A stretch of 64,000 nucleotides of DNA. Source: Alitta virens. Taxonomy: Eukaryota; Annelida; Polychaeta; Phyllodocida; Nereididae. Shown piece by piece: positions 23,896 through 35,600 of this stretch. How positions within the stretch are numbered: the first letter of the stretch is position 1; every line of letters begins with the position of its first letter. Under the pieces are notes generated by a model. It did not search any database, was not told where the DNA came from, and saw only the letters and a program-made list of their open reading frames with translations. Made by a program: the position numbers and the translations under genes. The stretch is taken from assembly GCA_932294295.1 (NCBI GenBank), contig OW028574.1, positions 13,588,215 to 13,652,214 on the forward strand, in the 5' to 3' direction.

Positions 23896-24100
23896 ATATA
23901 GGGCGACAATTCCACTAATATCGCTCACATTGGGCCAGTATTGACGACACTGGGCCGACATCAACTGATGTTATCCACGCGATGGTTCGAATACATTCTG
24001 ATTGCATGCTAAATTGGGCCAACATTGGTCTGATATTGCCGACAGTGGGCCAACATTGGGCCAGCCATAACAATGTTGAGCCAACATCGAGCCACACGAT
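23896..24100. repeat. M6-type TGGGCCAACATTGG repeat cluster
   Basis: Repeated, both-orientation variants of TTGGGCCAACATTGG, TGGGCCGACATC and TTGAGCCAACATCG. The same motif makes the termini of 44982-45134. Confidence 0.65.
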
Positions 24101-24163
24101 CTTTACACCAGGGCATTGATTCTGAAATAAAGACCCTAGTTTTTAAAACCATCTGAGCGATTC

Positions 24164-24235
24164 CATAGACAGACAGACAGACAGAAAGTATTTATTTGAC
24201 CATAAACTTACAATTTACATAAACAAAAATAATCA
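24164..24235 (-). mobile_element. Probable LINE 3' end, minus strand
   Basis: Read on the minus strand: GTCAAATAAATACTTTCTGT followed by (CTGT)n. An AATAAA-like signal running into a tetranucleotide tail is a typical non-LTR retrotransposon 3' end (family knowledge). It lies inside the 23778-24283 element. Confidence 0.4.
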
Positions 24236-24285
24236 AGGAAAACTGAAAACTACATAAGGTGGTCTTATTGTAGGGTTCCATTGTA

Positions 24286-27243
24286 GTGGGGCAAACTGCC
24301 AGGAAGGGACACTATCTTCCTTCCAGTGCATGAAGTACACAATTGCATGGAGTACACAAACCATGTGGAGACTGAGCATGTCAAGCAAAATAGGTCATTA
24401 GAGTGCGGGACAGCTGTGACCCAGATATGACAGCAACAACAACCAACTATTGATGATGATGATTGGCTGAGCATGATATTGATGCTTTCTCTTTTGGCCT
24501 TGTGCTTCAGCAGCTCCTGCAAATAAATGCCTAAAAAATGCACTACACAGAAGGGGCGTGGCCTCCCTGCCTTCTTATCCAGGGTAATATCTCACTGATA
24601 AATATTGCACGAGTGCTCCAGGAATTCCCACCTACTGTAAACAATCAGTATATATAATGCACTGACTATGACTGGGCAGATGTGTATTTTACAGTAAATG
24701 TATTAGTACGATTGATTTATTAGCCCTTCATTTATTTTTTAATAAGGGGCAAAGACATATCAGCTCACCTTTATATATGGGACAACCAGATTATGAACGA
24801 GGTCATTTACGAGTACACACATTATGTTGCTCAGCTTGACACATTTGTAATTGAGTTATATTTACTTTTCCTGCTTGTTCTTATACTCTCATTTTTACAC
24901 ACAAATACATATCCAGGGGCCAGCAAAGGTCTCCACTACCATGCTGTTTAGTTCCCATAGTCAAGTGATTTACAACACACGATGACCAAACTGAACTATT
25001 GAAGATGCAAACTGTTTGCAACGTTTAGGATATTGACAGATTTTGCTCGTAGAGTGAAAAAAAAACCCATCAATATTTTTGGTTTTTTAAGAAATTCAGT
25101 TTGGGATGCAGACGGGAGTGTGACATTCTGCCATTATTCCAATAATGACGTCATTGCGAGTCACGCCCTCTGCCGATTAAGCTGGAATAAACTGGGTGAT
25201 GCATAAAGTAGCAATCACACAAAAGGCCTTGAGGACAGACTGCCCATGCAAAGGTATACAAGTCCTAAGTGAATTAGGGATTCTATGGGCTGTGGTGAAA
25301 GGGCTGGGTCACTTGTGTCGCCCACATTGGCTTATTGCTGAAACAGCACGTAGCAGTAGAGCCACCCAGTGCCACCTTGCGGCCTCTGGCCATCTTCATC
25401 ACGTGCTTATGGATTATTTATGGGCAGGCGATTGGCCATGGCAGGCTATGAGATGCCACAAGTGTTTGGCAAATAGAGCCATCTCACCAGCTCCAGTCCT
25501 CGTCAAACAATGACACGTCCAACGACAGCCAATGGCAGGCCAATGTACAGGGGAGCAGTGATGAAATCAGTCATATCTGAGAACATTCCGGACCTTTTCA
25601 GCAGCAACATCAGCAGCAGCAGCAGCAGCCAGTTATTCAGGACAACTTGAATAGAAATCCATCTGACTTCTCCATGACTCACGATTAGGGTCCCCCCTCC
25701 CAAGTTTGCACAGCTCTACAGCAATGCTTCGGACCACTCCACATCAGCATTGCCTTTGCATTGCTCTACATAAACCTTTAAGTGAAATGAACCGGGGGTA
25801 AAGCAGGGAGACACTTTGTACCTCCACCTACTCTGTTACTCCGTTACTCATACGTTCCTGTGATATATATCACAGACAGGCCCTCGAGCATTGAGACACT
25901 GTTGAGATACTAGACACGCCAAACTGCTTCCAGAAAAAAAATCTGACTTCAGTGGTACTACGCTTATGAATGCCTGCAGCATAAGAAGCACAAAGCATTG
26001 GGCACGACTGTAACATGATACCGCCATCCCTTTACATGTACCATTTCACAGTTGGTGTTCCTTCTATCCCAAACTAGTCCTGTAAGAACGTTTCCTAAAC
26101 CTTCACCAATTTGCATGATATTACTGATTTCTTATCAAGATGTCAAAGCTACTAACCCATGCCTTTCTATCGTGTGGAACTCTTATCATTGCCAAAAACA
26201 GTCTAATCATTCACTACACTAACAAAGATTAAGGTCCTGCCAATTGTTGAACTACTGATGAGTTCAGACCTATCATTCTCTGTCATCATTCCTTATCAGG
26301 CCATCCCACCCTGGATTGGATTAATCCAGCCATTCATTCTAATACAGGAGAACCGAGATGAGTCAGCCACTGCCCATTGGTCACTTCTGGTCATCGTGGT
26401 CAGTTGTAGCTGTCCACTGCAAATTCTCTGTCCCTAACCTCTCATTATCCACTGACCCTGCAGTCCTGTTGTGTCCCTGTGCGCTGCTTATTTGGGCCTA
26501 TGGTCATCACTTAGTAATTACCATGTCTCTGGCAAGCATGTCACATCCACCAGATGGTACTTCAGGGACATGCAACACTGTACAACAGAACTAGATGGAA
26601 TACAGTTCTGCAAGATAATAGGGCGAAAGTAGTTGCTTGGTTCGAAAGTTTGCTGCAGCCAGCTGGATGCAAGAGATTTTGGTTTGTTTGATTTTTGAAT
26701 GACTGCACTACAAATCTCTTTTGAGTGGAATTTTGGCAACTAACTTTTTGGCCATTTCGGCACGCATTCTGCCAGATGCACACACTACCAGTTTGCGATA
26801 AGGCTTCGTTCTCAGGTTCTTCAGAGTAATACAGTGTAGTATCAAACCTGGGAGACATATAAAAATTTAGATTAGTGGGCTAACTTTCATCTCTTTTATC
26901 CCAACAGCCCAAATGACATCTGTACTGGGCTAGACACCAATTTTAAGAGTCCGTTAATGACTCCAACACATCTTGGACCTGTGGTCTCATCCTCCCAGCC
27001 TCCATATCATGGTCTGGAGATACAGTGCACAAAGTCTCCTTAAAACCTGCTGTAAGATGAAACGGGTCAGAATATTAGGTGTATGCACTATAGACATACT
27101 AGATGCACACCTCATATGTTCTTTATTATTAACAGGAAGACACCATTTGACTCTGGTTTTTCACAGAAGACCAGTATGAGCAGCACTGGTCAGTGTCACA
27201 TATCACTGCAAGTTTGCCAATTAGAAACCAAATAAGGCGCAAA
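24286..27243. other. No gene seen; some regulatory-looking unique sequence
   Basis: Overlapping short open frames (e.g. 25196-25513, 26358-26858) lack recognisable domains. A CAG run lies at 25601-25630. A palindromic bicoid-class homeodomain site GGATTAATCC lies at 26318-26327. Confidence 0.35.
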
Positions 27244-27324
27244 ACAAAGGAAAAGAATATGGCACAAAGGAACAGAATATAGCACAAAGGAACAGAATAT
27301 AACACAAAGGAACAGAATATAGCA
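27244..27324. repeat. 20-bp tandem repeat x4
   Basis: Unit ACAAAGGAACAGAATATAGC, four copies with one or two changes each. Confidence 0.9.
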
Positions 27325-27570
27325 CAAACTAAAGGCAAAAAAATAAATCAGCAAAAGGGCAGGCTCTTGTTAGAGGGGAAGCCAAAGGGCATGGCTGTTG
27401 TGGACTGCATAGTGGGAAGAGCAGCTGGGGCTTAGGAGTCTTACATATTCCAGTCATTAGGACGCCCCAGTGTGACAAAAAAAAAAGTCCTTTTCCTGGT
27501 AGGCCTCACAATCCTATTCAGTCCGCAGATACAAATCACCAGGAGCCGGAGTACAGGACAAGCATAGGTA

Positions 27571-27662
27571 CAGTTGGTCACGGGTATAACGAACCTTTTG
27601 GGACTGTAGAAAGTGTTCGTTATAACCAGATTCTGATATATACCGGTTTGGTTAAAATATAA
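27571..27662. mobile_element. Short pogo/Tigger-like inverted pair
   Basis: GGGTATAACGAACCTTTTGG and the inverted TGTTCGTTATAACC lie about 20 bp apart. A related GGCTTATAACGAACCATTTG occurs at 36419-36438. The motif is of the type found at pogo/Tigger element ends; short and uncertain. Confidence 0.35.
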
Positions 27663-28440
27663 GCGAATAAAAAAAGCCTTTGAGGAAAATAATATTGTTG
27701 TAGCCAATTTCATCATAAGCGTGCTCCTCACAAGCGTGTCTGACTGTACAGCAATCGGAGAATTCACAACAAGAGAGTTCACAGAAATAAATGAAATGCA
27801 GAGCAATAACAGATTCACAGCAATAAGAGCACCTACAGCAATTAGGTTGACAGAAGAGGATTTCTAGGTTCAACAGCAGCCATTTGGCCTCCGCCTGCTA
27901 ATGATTAAGATAACGTATTGCCATATATGTGGGGCCTCATTGGCCAAATTAGGGCCTTTACCATAAGTGATTCAGACATGGGCAACATCCTAAGCAATTC
28001 TACCTTGATGCCGCTAGCTGTATCTGCAGGAAACATGTAATTCCCCTAAAGGGGAGGATTGATCCAGTAAATAAAAGAATGATAGTACTTCTACAAAAAC
28101 GCAACAACAGCAGGTGCAGAATTGAAATACTGTATATAATTTTGCTGAAATAGCAGAAAAATATATCAACTGCAAGCTAATTTAATAAACCAAAATGTAG
28201 TAATACCTGACAATGAATTTTCTGTAATGAAAAATGTGATTGCATGTTTTGTGGGCAAAACTGAGTGACATACTGCAAACAGTTAATTGCAATAACTCCA
28301 ATGGCTGACAGAGAATCACAAGGCCACACAATTGCAATAAACTGACATTTAATTATGAGCAATTCAGGCATCAGCTTGAATGCTTTTGATAGGCTAACAT
28401 CAATTCTGAATTTCCATACAACTGCTGCCTTATTAACTCA
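27663..28440. other. No gene seen
   Basis: AT-rich unique sequence. Confidence 0.4.
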
Positions 28441-28790
28441 ATGTATGTAGGCCTATGCTCATGTGGCACATTCAACTGAGAGGCGGGAAAAAGTTGGATC
28501 CGCAGATCCAGGGCATTCATCACATGACCTCTTGGGGCGTGGTTAAGCGGACTCGAAAAGTAAATTAAGTCAGTGTTAGCAGTGCAATTGTTATTTTCTT
28601 TTCAATTAATATATTATGACAACAACAGCAAAAACGTTTGGTGGGCTGCGCCGCAATAACAGAACAAAAAATTAAATAAAAATCCCAAATTTACCCACAG
28701 AACTTTCCATATTTCAAAATGGCCGCCCGGACGTATCCCAGCATGCCTAATCAAGCAAAACCGATTGGCTGAAGCAATAATACATAAATG
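28441..28790. promoter_or_regulatory. Promoter-like island (E2F, KLF, YY1-like and CCAAT motifs)
   Basis: AGGCGGGAAA (28481-28490, E2F-type), GGGGCGTGG (28534-28542, KLF/Sp-type), AAAATGGCCGCC (28716-28727, YY1-like and also a strong ATG context), CCCAGCATGCCT (28737-28748, ZNF143/Staf-like core) and an inverted CCAAT box GATTGG (28763-28768) fall within 290 bp. The ATG at 28719 opens only 17 codons, so if this is a promoter any coding exon is elsewhere or spliced. Motif names are from knowledge of bilaterian promoters; function is inferred. Confidence 0.4.
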
Positions 28791-29628
28791 TGAAGTGAAT
28801 TTACAGCATTATGATCTCACATTTTTGTCGAGAGAATGAATAAAGAAAAACAACACCAGCTATCTCACGCATAAAAAGAAATCGCCAAGTTCAGAACATT
28901 TCAAAATATTTACAAGATCAGATTTCCAGCTTTGTAATATATTCACATACAAATCAATGATCTTTTCATACAAGTATGGTTGAGTCAGGATTCCTGGAAA
29001 ATGCAATTTGAATCTCACATAACAAAAGCACTTCACTGACATCCACGAAGGCTAACGTTAATGCAACATCAATTCCCTCAAGTACCTCAAGCAGTCAATA
29101 ACATTAAAGCTTTTGAGGTAATCAGCACTTTGACTTAAATAACCAAAGCCTGTTGTTGCCGGGAGAACCTTCCTTTCATCAATAGAAATATTGCCTGGAA
29201 AAAAGCAACCTGTGGTTATTAAATACTTCAAGATAAGCATTGTCGCCTTCCTAGCAAATTAAGATATCGATCAAAAAGCAATTTTGACAGAGAAGCCCGT
29301 TTCTGTTCCTAGCAACCAAATATTGTGTTAGCAACAGTGTTCATCAACTGCTCACGATAACCAAATGACTAATATCTCTGACGTAATGGTCAAAAGGGTC
29401 AAGTGCCTGGATTTTGTTTAGTAGCCTTTATTACTTGTAGGCTCTTTGATATAATGGATCTTTGCATGGCAATTAGAGTTGTACAAGTAGCTGCAAACAC
29501 AGTACACCACCAAATACACAAAAGCATGCACACATTCCTACATGAGTTTTAACACAATTGACTGCCTCTACATTTTCATGAAAGATAACAATGCTTATAC
29601 TCCACTTGGACTGTTTTCCTATTGGTCT
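28791..29628. other. No gene seen
   Basis: Unique AT-rich sequence with short minus-strand frames at 28860-29042 and 29058-29240, no recognisable content. Confidence 0.4.
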
Positions 29629-29875
29629 AAGCGGGTAATAACCAACGAAAATGTTAGTTAACTCCCTCATGAGTGCAAACTGAACTTGTCTTGCATAATA
29701 ATGGCAGTGTAAACAAACAAACAATCAAACCAATTAGTAAATATGCCTAATGGAGTATAAGTTAAGTTATATCCCTCATAGTCGGGAGTTAACTAACATT
29801 TTTGTTGTGTCGGGATATAAACAAAAAAAATGTTAGTTAACTCCCTCGTATTCGGGTTATAACTAATACATATGT
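29629..29875. mobile_element. TIR-like element family M4, copy 2, with extra termini
   Basis: Reverse complement of 4456-4632. The GTTAGTTAACTCCC-type terminus occurs here at about 29652, inverted at 29785-29800, and again at about 29832, followed by GTATTCGGGTTATAACTAA. The extra terminus suggests two adjacent or nested insertions. Confidence 0.65.
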
Positions 29876-30308
29876 TGACTTACAGAAGAACATGGCATGT
29901 CTGGATAGCTGGTTACTTGCATGATCATTCATTTTAAAAAGTTAATAGAATGTTCACACACACAAATCATTTGGGCTATGGTGTACATCGACAGGTAATA
30001 GGATGAGGAAAATAAGGTATGGTGAGAAAGGCCAACCATAAATAACTTGGGTCCAGTTTTGGACTAATTTCCAAATCATCCTAGAAGGTCAACACGTATA
30101 AGGTTTTGTTATAGTGAAGCATCTTTTATATTAAGGGGGCTGGGTTCATCAGAGTGGTCAATTCATTATGGTAAATAAATCAGCTACACTTTTTTTCCTT
30201 AATTGTCAGTTTGCCTCAATTAGCACTTTGGTGAAGTGACTTAAAAAAGAGAATAAAAAACATGTGAACTGAATCAGCTAAGACAGACCAAAGATGTGGC
30301 AGCGAACA
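29876..30308. other. No gene seen
   Basis: AT-rich unique sequence. Confidence 0.4.
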
Positions 30309-30450
30309 ATATAACAAATAAGTCGTGAAAAATTGCAGCATTTGCCAACAATGATCAGCTGATCAAAGGTTTGTTTGGTCCGAGTGCTATTGAGAAAGGA
30401 AAGCCTTAATTAGATCCCAACAATGCAAAAATACCTGCCTAGAAATTTAC
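30309..30450 (+). repeat. Dispersed repeat, copy 1 of 2
   Basis: Shares TATAACAAATAAGTCGTGAA, GCAGCATTTGCCAACAATG, CAGCTGATCAAAGGTTTG and AATGCAAAA with 32729-32870. In the frame open in the second copy this copy has three stops, so shared coding is not supported. Confidence 0.7.
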
Positions 30451-32030
30451 CACTGTTATATTTTTTTGAAGCAAACTTGCAAATTGTTGTACAAAGGTCC
30501 TCAAATATAATATACACTCTCTTTTCATATCAGATTGATGGCTCCTCTAAGGCCTTAATCTGTCTTCATTTTTATAAAAAAAAAGTCTCATCATACATAT
30601 CACATTTCGTTAATCTTGTTGTTGCAGCTCTAGTTCCAACTTCCAAGACAATCTTTGAAATTGCAGCAAGTCTAAATCATGCAGCATCTTAGACTTTGAG
30701 TCTGAAGTCCCCAGACACTGCACAACATTAAGCCTCTTGAATGACTGAGTAAGACACATCACTGGCATAATTAAAGTTCTTGAACGACAATATGGAAGTA
30801 AATCTGCACTAAATTTTACCTTAGGCATATCTAGAAGTGTGCAATACGAAAGTTCACACGTAAACCTTTTTTTTAATTCTTCCAAAATAAATTGCCAAAG
30901 ATTGCCATCTCAGACAGGTGGTTGATTTATGAGACATTAGCAATAACCAGTTTTTAATTAACTGTATTAATGTACACTCACGGATATTCAGATTTCAGTG
31001 TAATCAAAACTTAAGACATACATAGAAAAGTATACACTTCTTCATAGCATTTCATGGTAAGATAGCATTCTAAAAATCACGTCCCATTCTTTACTACCAC
31101 ACATTTATCTCACAGATGATATATTCTGCGGGGAAAAGCTACTAATTCTAAATCCTCCATGAAACCAAGATATAGTCGTTATGTTTCAGTGCAGCCTCTA
31201 AAGATCTCTCAGTAAGAGGCTGAGGCTCACTCAAAATAAGCTGTGACTCACTCAGCCTATTCATTCTCTACCATTAGTTCCTGATAGTAAGGCAATGTAA
31301 TTCAATTTAAGGTTCCATTTCATCTTAAAATAAGATTAAGAGAGACAGTGATGAGCTGTAGGGTTTTATAAGATTACTCCTTCCTCATCCTGAATAATAT
31401 CTACAATATAACATATTATCTATATCTCACATATTTCAGACGTTTTTCCTAGACTAGGGTTATATAGAAGCTTAACAATGTAAAGGAGATGTAACTGGTA
31501 TCTTAATTTCATCCTTCACGAGATATTACATTTTGAAGACTATTCAGGAAGTTTTCGAATGAAAGTTATCCAGAATATCCTAACCACTGCAGTTATAAAC
31601 TTCACATAAATAGGATATAAAGTGCATGGATTTCTTTCCTGTTATAATGAGATATGTAGAAAATACAGGAGAAAGACATGATCCATTCTAATAGGATAGG
31701 GCTGTAACCTATGGCAACTGTCAGTCAATTTTTTTTTCTTATTGAATAGAAGAGGTAATAAGGTATTTGCTCATCTATCCAACTGCAAAATGTCATAGTT
31801 ACTGTAGGCAATCATCTCACAAGATTGAAACTATGAGGTATTAGCATTTAGTAGACAAATAATCTCATATTCTGGTTGTCATCAAAATCAACACATTTCT
31901 TACAGCTGCCACATGGAACATTGTCCATGCTCTTGTCTCCAAAGTAGGTGATTTTGGTTCATTAAACTTTGCATACTTCTACTTTTACCACAGGAAACCA
32001 CTACGACCTAGTTAACTATGCCATGGTGAA
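30451..32030. other. No gene seen
   Basis: AT-rich unique sequence; frames at 30423-30885 overlap on both strands and are unremarkable. Confidence 0.4.
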
Positions 32031-32274
32031 GCATGAATTATACTGAGCGTGTCTTATGCCATGAAGCGGGGTTCGACATCAAATAAGAGCTAAAGTCATG
32101 AACATTAACCAAGGGGCAACCAGCCTACTTTCAGGTATATTCGTTTGATACCAAAGCATGAAATATACTGAGCGTGTCTTATGCCATGAAGCGGGGTTCG
32201 ACATCAAATAAGAGCTAAAGTCATGAAAATTAACCAAGGGGCAACCAGTCTACTTTCAGGTATATTCATTTGAA
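32031..32274. repeat. 125-bp tandem duplication
   Basis: Unit 1 at 32031-32155, unit 2 at 32156-32274. They differ at only about five of 119 positions by eye, so this is a young duplication. No ORF spans it. Confidence 0.95.
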
Positions 32275-32728
32275 ACTGGATGGCCAAAGAGGCTAAGTCT
32301 CTGGCAAATATAATAATAACAATAAATAATTGTCTTGAAGTGGCTTAATGCACATTATGTAATTTCCCCACCTGCCAACCATTTGACATCTCCTTTTAGA
32401 CCACAAAACGCATTTTCCCGTTAATTTCATGGTCTTCCCAACAAGAAAATGAACGCGAAAAGAGCAATGTGACAAGCAAACAACACAACAGCATTAGGAT
32501 GTCAGTGTGGACATTGGTAATGTGTGGAAAGATGAGTTTTTGCCTTGTTTTTCACAAATGCCTGGCATTGAGTTGACGCCTGACATAATAATGGAGACAC
32601 ATGGCCATTGACAACCATTGCGTGCTTAAGACAACTAAAAGAATGAACCAAGAAGAAATCAAGAAGGCAGAAAAGGGGAAAATGAACTCCAAGGGGCTAA
32701 ATACAGAGAACAGAGCCAGAAGCAAAAG

Positions 32729-32870
32729 ATATAACAAATCAGTCGTGAAATATTGCAGCATTTGCCAACAATGGTCAGCTGATCAAAGGTTTGTTTGGTC
32801 CAACTGTTATTGTGCAAGGAAAGCCTCAGAACCTAATAATGCAAAATAAGTGCCAGGAAAATTCAATACT
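32729..32870 (+). repeat. Dispersed repeat, copy 2 of 2
   Basis: Partner of 30309-30450, same strand, 2.4 kb away. An 82-codon frame crosses it (32601-32849) but is not preserved in the other copy. Confidence 0.7.
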
Positions 32871-33030
32871 GTAACATGCTCCAAAAATGTCTTCCTGAAC
32901 AGGAAACTTTATATTATAAGTCCTTCTTAGCATCATTATTGTGTCCTGAAAATTTCTGAAATTACATCTATTCAAATGACATTATCTGTGAGATTAACCA
33001 TTTCTGCATAATTTTATGTAAGATTAGTAC

Positions 33031-33179
33031 ATGGCGAAATGTGCCACGTGCGTTTTCCATGCGTTTGGATAAACCCATGGAAAACCCATGGTTTTCACCT
33101 CACTATGATTAGGCAAAAACCATACGTTTTCCATGAGTTTATGCTTCTTATGGAAAACGCACGTGGCACATTTAGCCAT
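33031..33179. mobile_element. 149-bp hairpin element (M9) with 30-bp near-perfect TIRs
   Basis: Left 33031-33060 and right 33150-33179 match as inverted repeats at 29 of 30 positions, including CCACGTGCGTTTTCCAT. The centre adds further palindromic pieces (CCATGGAAAACCCATGG, and CGTTTTCCAT twice). The transcript of either strand would fold into a long hairpin. No flanking duplication is certain. Confidence 0.75.
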
Positions 33180-33749
33180 TTTGATGGTAACTTTTCACTA
33201 TACATTGGAGATCCGCTGTCAAAATACCTTGATACCAAGGGTATGTCTCTTAGTGAAGCAAGCTAAATTTGGTCCCAACTTAATAAGCTTATTACTGCTT
33301 ACTAATAAGATCACATCAGGGTCGTAGCCAGCATGAGGCAGAGTAGGCCACTGCCTCACACTACGATTAGTTTACCTGAATTTTAGGTTGCGATGGGTCA
33401 CGGTTTACACTTTTCCCGAAAATTATCTTTTTGATTTGACCTCCTTTAGACAAGAATGACCATCGACCGTCATCGCCAATAAAAAATAATTAATATTACG
33501 GCCTCTCAGCCAATCAGATATCTAGAATCTTCGAAATAAGGACACGCAAAACGTTGGACAAGAGTTGCAACGCCGGAAACGGAACCAACCACAATTCATA
33601 GTGCCTCGTCAAATTTCTTTGTATGCCCATTAAGGCAATAACAGTCCTAAATATTATTTTTATGTTAGTTTGTCCCATCTGATTTCAGCCTCTGGCTACA
33701 GCCCTGTCATCTTACCATTAAGACCAGCTATTTATACAAATTGGATATA
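33180..33749. other. Unique sequence; CpG-richer patch with CCAAT box
   Basis: 33410-33610 has more CpGs than its surroundings, a CAGCCAATCAGA CCAAT box at 33507-33518 and an AGAATCTTCG heat-shock-like inverted pair at 33525-33534. It sits just upstream of the small frame at 33750. Confidence 0.3.
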
Positions 33750-34040
33750 ATGGCATGTTTCCACTGCATCAAACATAATAATCCAACATCAAAAGCTACT
33801 ATTTTCTCTCAAAGAAGTTTGTTTACGAGGTTTTATGAGGTTATTGAGGAAATAGACACTACTAATAAAAAGAAACTAAGTGAATCAAGAAGCGTACTGA
33901 TAACAAATTCTGAAGATGCAGAAATAATGAAACTGGATACCATAACAAATTCATTAACGTCTTCCTTCAGAAAACTTCAAATTATTTCAACAAACTCTGA
34001 GATGGCCAAGTTTGGTTGGAGAGAGGTTATTAGAATTTAA
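33750..34040 (+). CDS. Hypothetical small ORF, 96 codons
   Basis: ATG-initiated frame. The product starts MACFHCIKHNN, then a stretch rich in Lys, Glu, Ser and Asn (about 35-75), and ends FGWREVIRI. No signal peptide, membrane helix or known domain is seen. It is less simple in composition than most open frames here, and a CCAAT-bearing, CpG-richer patch lies 150-350 bp upstream. It could be chance, a spliced exon, or the remains of a mobile-element gene. Confidence 0.2.
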   Translation: MACFHCIKHNNPTSKATIFSQRSLFTRFYEVIEEIDTTNKKKLSESRSVLITNSEDAEIMKLDTITNSLTSSFRKLQIISTNSEMAKFGWREVIRI

Positions 34041-34268
34041 GATCAGAGGCCCCAGGAGGATCAAAGAATTCTTCCTGATTTAATTATTGCCTCTGCATCA
34101 CCAGACCACCAGCCTCAAAGATGGTCAGGCATAATTGAAAAAGACAAGAAGATGTTTGCCAGTTTTTTTTTCATCACTCAATCTCTTTACACAGTGCCGT
34201 TCCTGGAAAGTGACTTTCCTTAAAAGTGACAAAAGTGAAAAACTTCGTCTAAGTTTCTGCCTATCCAG

Positions 34269-34883
34269 CACTGTAAAAAAAACATTCTGTAGTTTTTACG
34301 GCATTTTGCTTGTAAAGTTTTGCATAGTATTTTGCCACAAAAAATACGGTTAGAAGTTGGTCTACCGTAATATAGAACAAACAGACGTTTACTGTAAAAT
34401 CTACAGCACATGCATCTGTTAAATTGTGATGATCTCTACCGTAAAATCATACAAACAACACATGACCGTAAATTACTGCTGTATTTTCATGTTGGCCCTA
34501 CTGATGAGCCCCTAAAATAACCTAATGTTGGGCCAATACTGTAAATTTTACGGTATCATACTACAGTTGAATTTTTACTGTAACTTACAATTAAATATGA
34601 CACAATATCATTGTGTAGAGTAGTTTTACGGTATTGTCCCGTAAAATATTCGGTGACATGCTGTATGGTGGATTTGGTGTATTTAAAAGCAATTTACTGG
34701 ATAAATTCCAGTAGATCGACATTTTCTTTGCCTTAGCTGTTAATTTCTATAGTATTATGCCGTAGGATAGAGTCACAGTTTCTTTCTGTGAAAGATTTAT
34801 GGTAGCAGGCTGCAAATTAACACTATTTTACCGTAAAAACTACGGTTAAATTACAAGACAACTACGGAAACTCGTTAGAGTGT
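34269..34883. mobile_element. TIR-like element M7 with many TTACCGTAAAA repeats
   Basis: Begins CACTGTAAAAAAAACATTCT and ends with an inverted CACTCTAA-type terminus (34876-34883 read on the minus strand). The interior is studded with TTTTACGGTA / TACCGTAAAA motifs in both orientations (for example near 34373, 34438, 34464, 34548, 34626, 34636 and 34828). Subterminal repeats of this type mark non-autonomous DNA transposons; the superfamily is not assignable. Confidence 0.6.
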
Positions 34884-35600
34884 GGTATTAAGTGAAAATG
34901 CGTGTTAATAAATTGGTCACCTAATTATTTCTAAATAAATGGTCCCAACATGCCAGTTGAGTCTGCCAGCTCTTCTAATGTCACAACACATTGGCTTCCT
35001 TTGTGATAATTTTGTTAAAATAAATTGATGCACTGACCCGTTTTTAGAGCAGGAAACCACTGATATCACAATTCATTTGCACGAGGGTGGAGGTAAAGAT
35101 AGGAAGGTTGACTCACATGTAATGGTTAGGGACTATAATAGGGAAGAATTGCATTAATTTTGGATCAAGAGTCAAAACTCATTAAATCTCTCAATACTAA
35201 CCACTCAGCACTTAAGCCCTTATACATCGGCAAACAAAAATAAGGGGAATTGAATCCGTTTAGTTCAAAAAGTACATTTGTGTCAGTATTAAAATAGGGT
35301 TTCGTCGTTAAGTTACACCTAGTTTCTTCAGTTACCTGTACCAGCAAGATCACGTACACAAATAACATTCCTGCTGTCATCATGATGACAAATACCATAC
35401 CTGTCCCTCATCATTAGATTTAAAGCATGTTTTGTTCCAAACTGGTAATACTTTCCATGGCAGTGGTAATTAAAAATGCTATATCTAATTATCGATGATT
35501 AAGTGACTGTAAAACATAACATTTCCCAATGTTTTCAGTGTGATTCACTTGTTGCCAGATGCGTGTATGTCAAACAAAGAGTTACATCAGAGATATGGAA
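34884..35600. other. No gene seen
   Basis: AT-rich unique sequence. Confidence 0.4.

Larger units (their letters stand above)
23778..24283. mobile_element. TIR element family M5, 506 bp, composite
   Basis: TA duplications at 23776-23777 and 24284-24285 flank CAGTGGAACCCCACGATGAA and GTAGGGTTCCATTG. Each terminus runs into a GACCACC block (rc GGTGGTC at the right). The centre (23896-24100) holds M6-type TGGGCCAACATTGG repeats and the right part (24164-24235) a LINE-like 3' tail, so it looks like a nested composite. TA targets and CAGTGGAACC ends fit a Tc1/mariner or pogo-like non-autonomous element. Confidence 0.75.

Noticed and set aside
27244..27324. CRISPR-like regular repeat
   Set aside because: Units are directly adjacent with no spacers, in an animal genome.
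32601..32849. Cysteine-containing 82-codon frame (CxxC then CYC)
   Set aside because: The homologous copy at 30309 has stops in this frame, so no coding constraint is shown.
33039..33266. 75-codon frame over the hairpin element
   Set aside because: The frame is the translation of a palindromic repeat with no conserved content.
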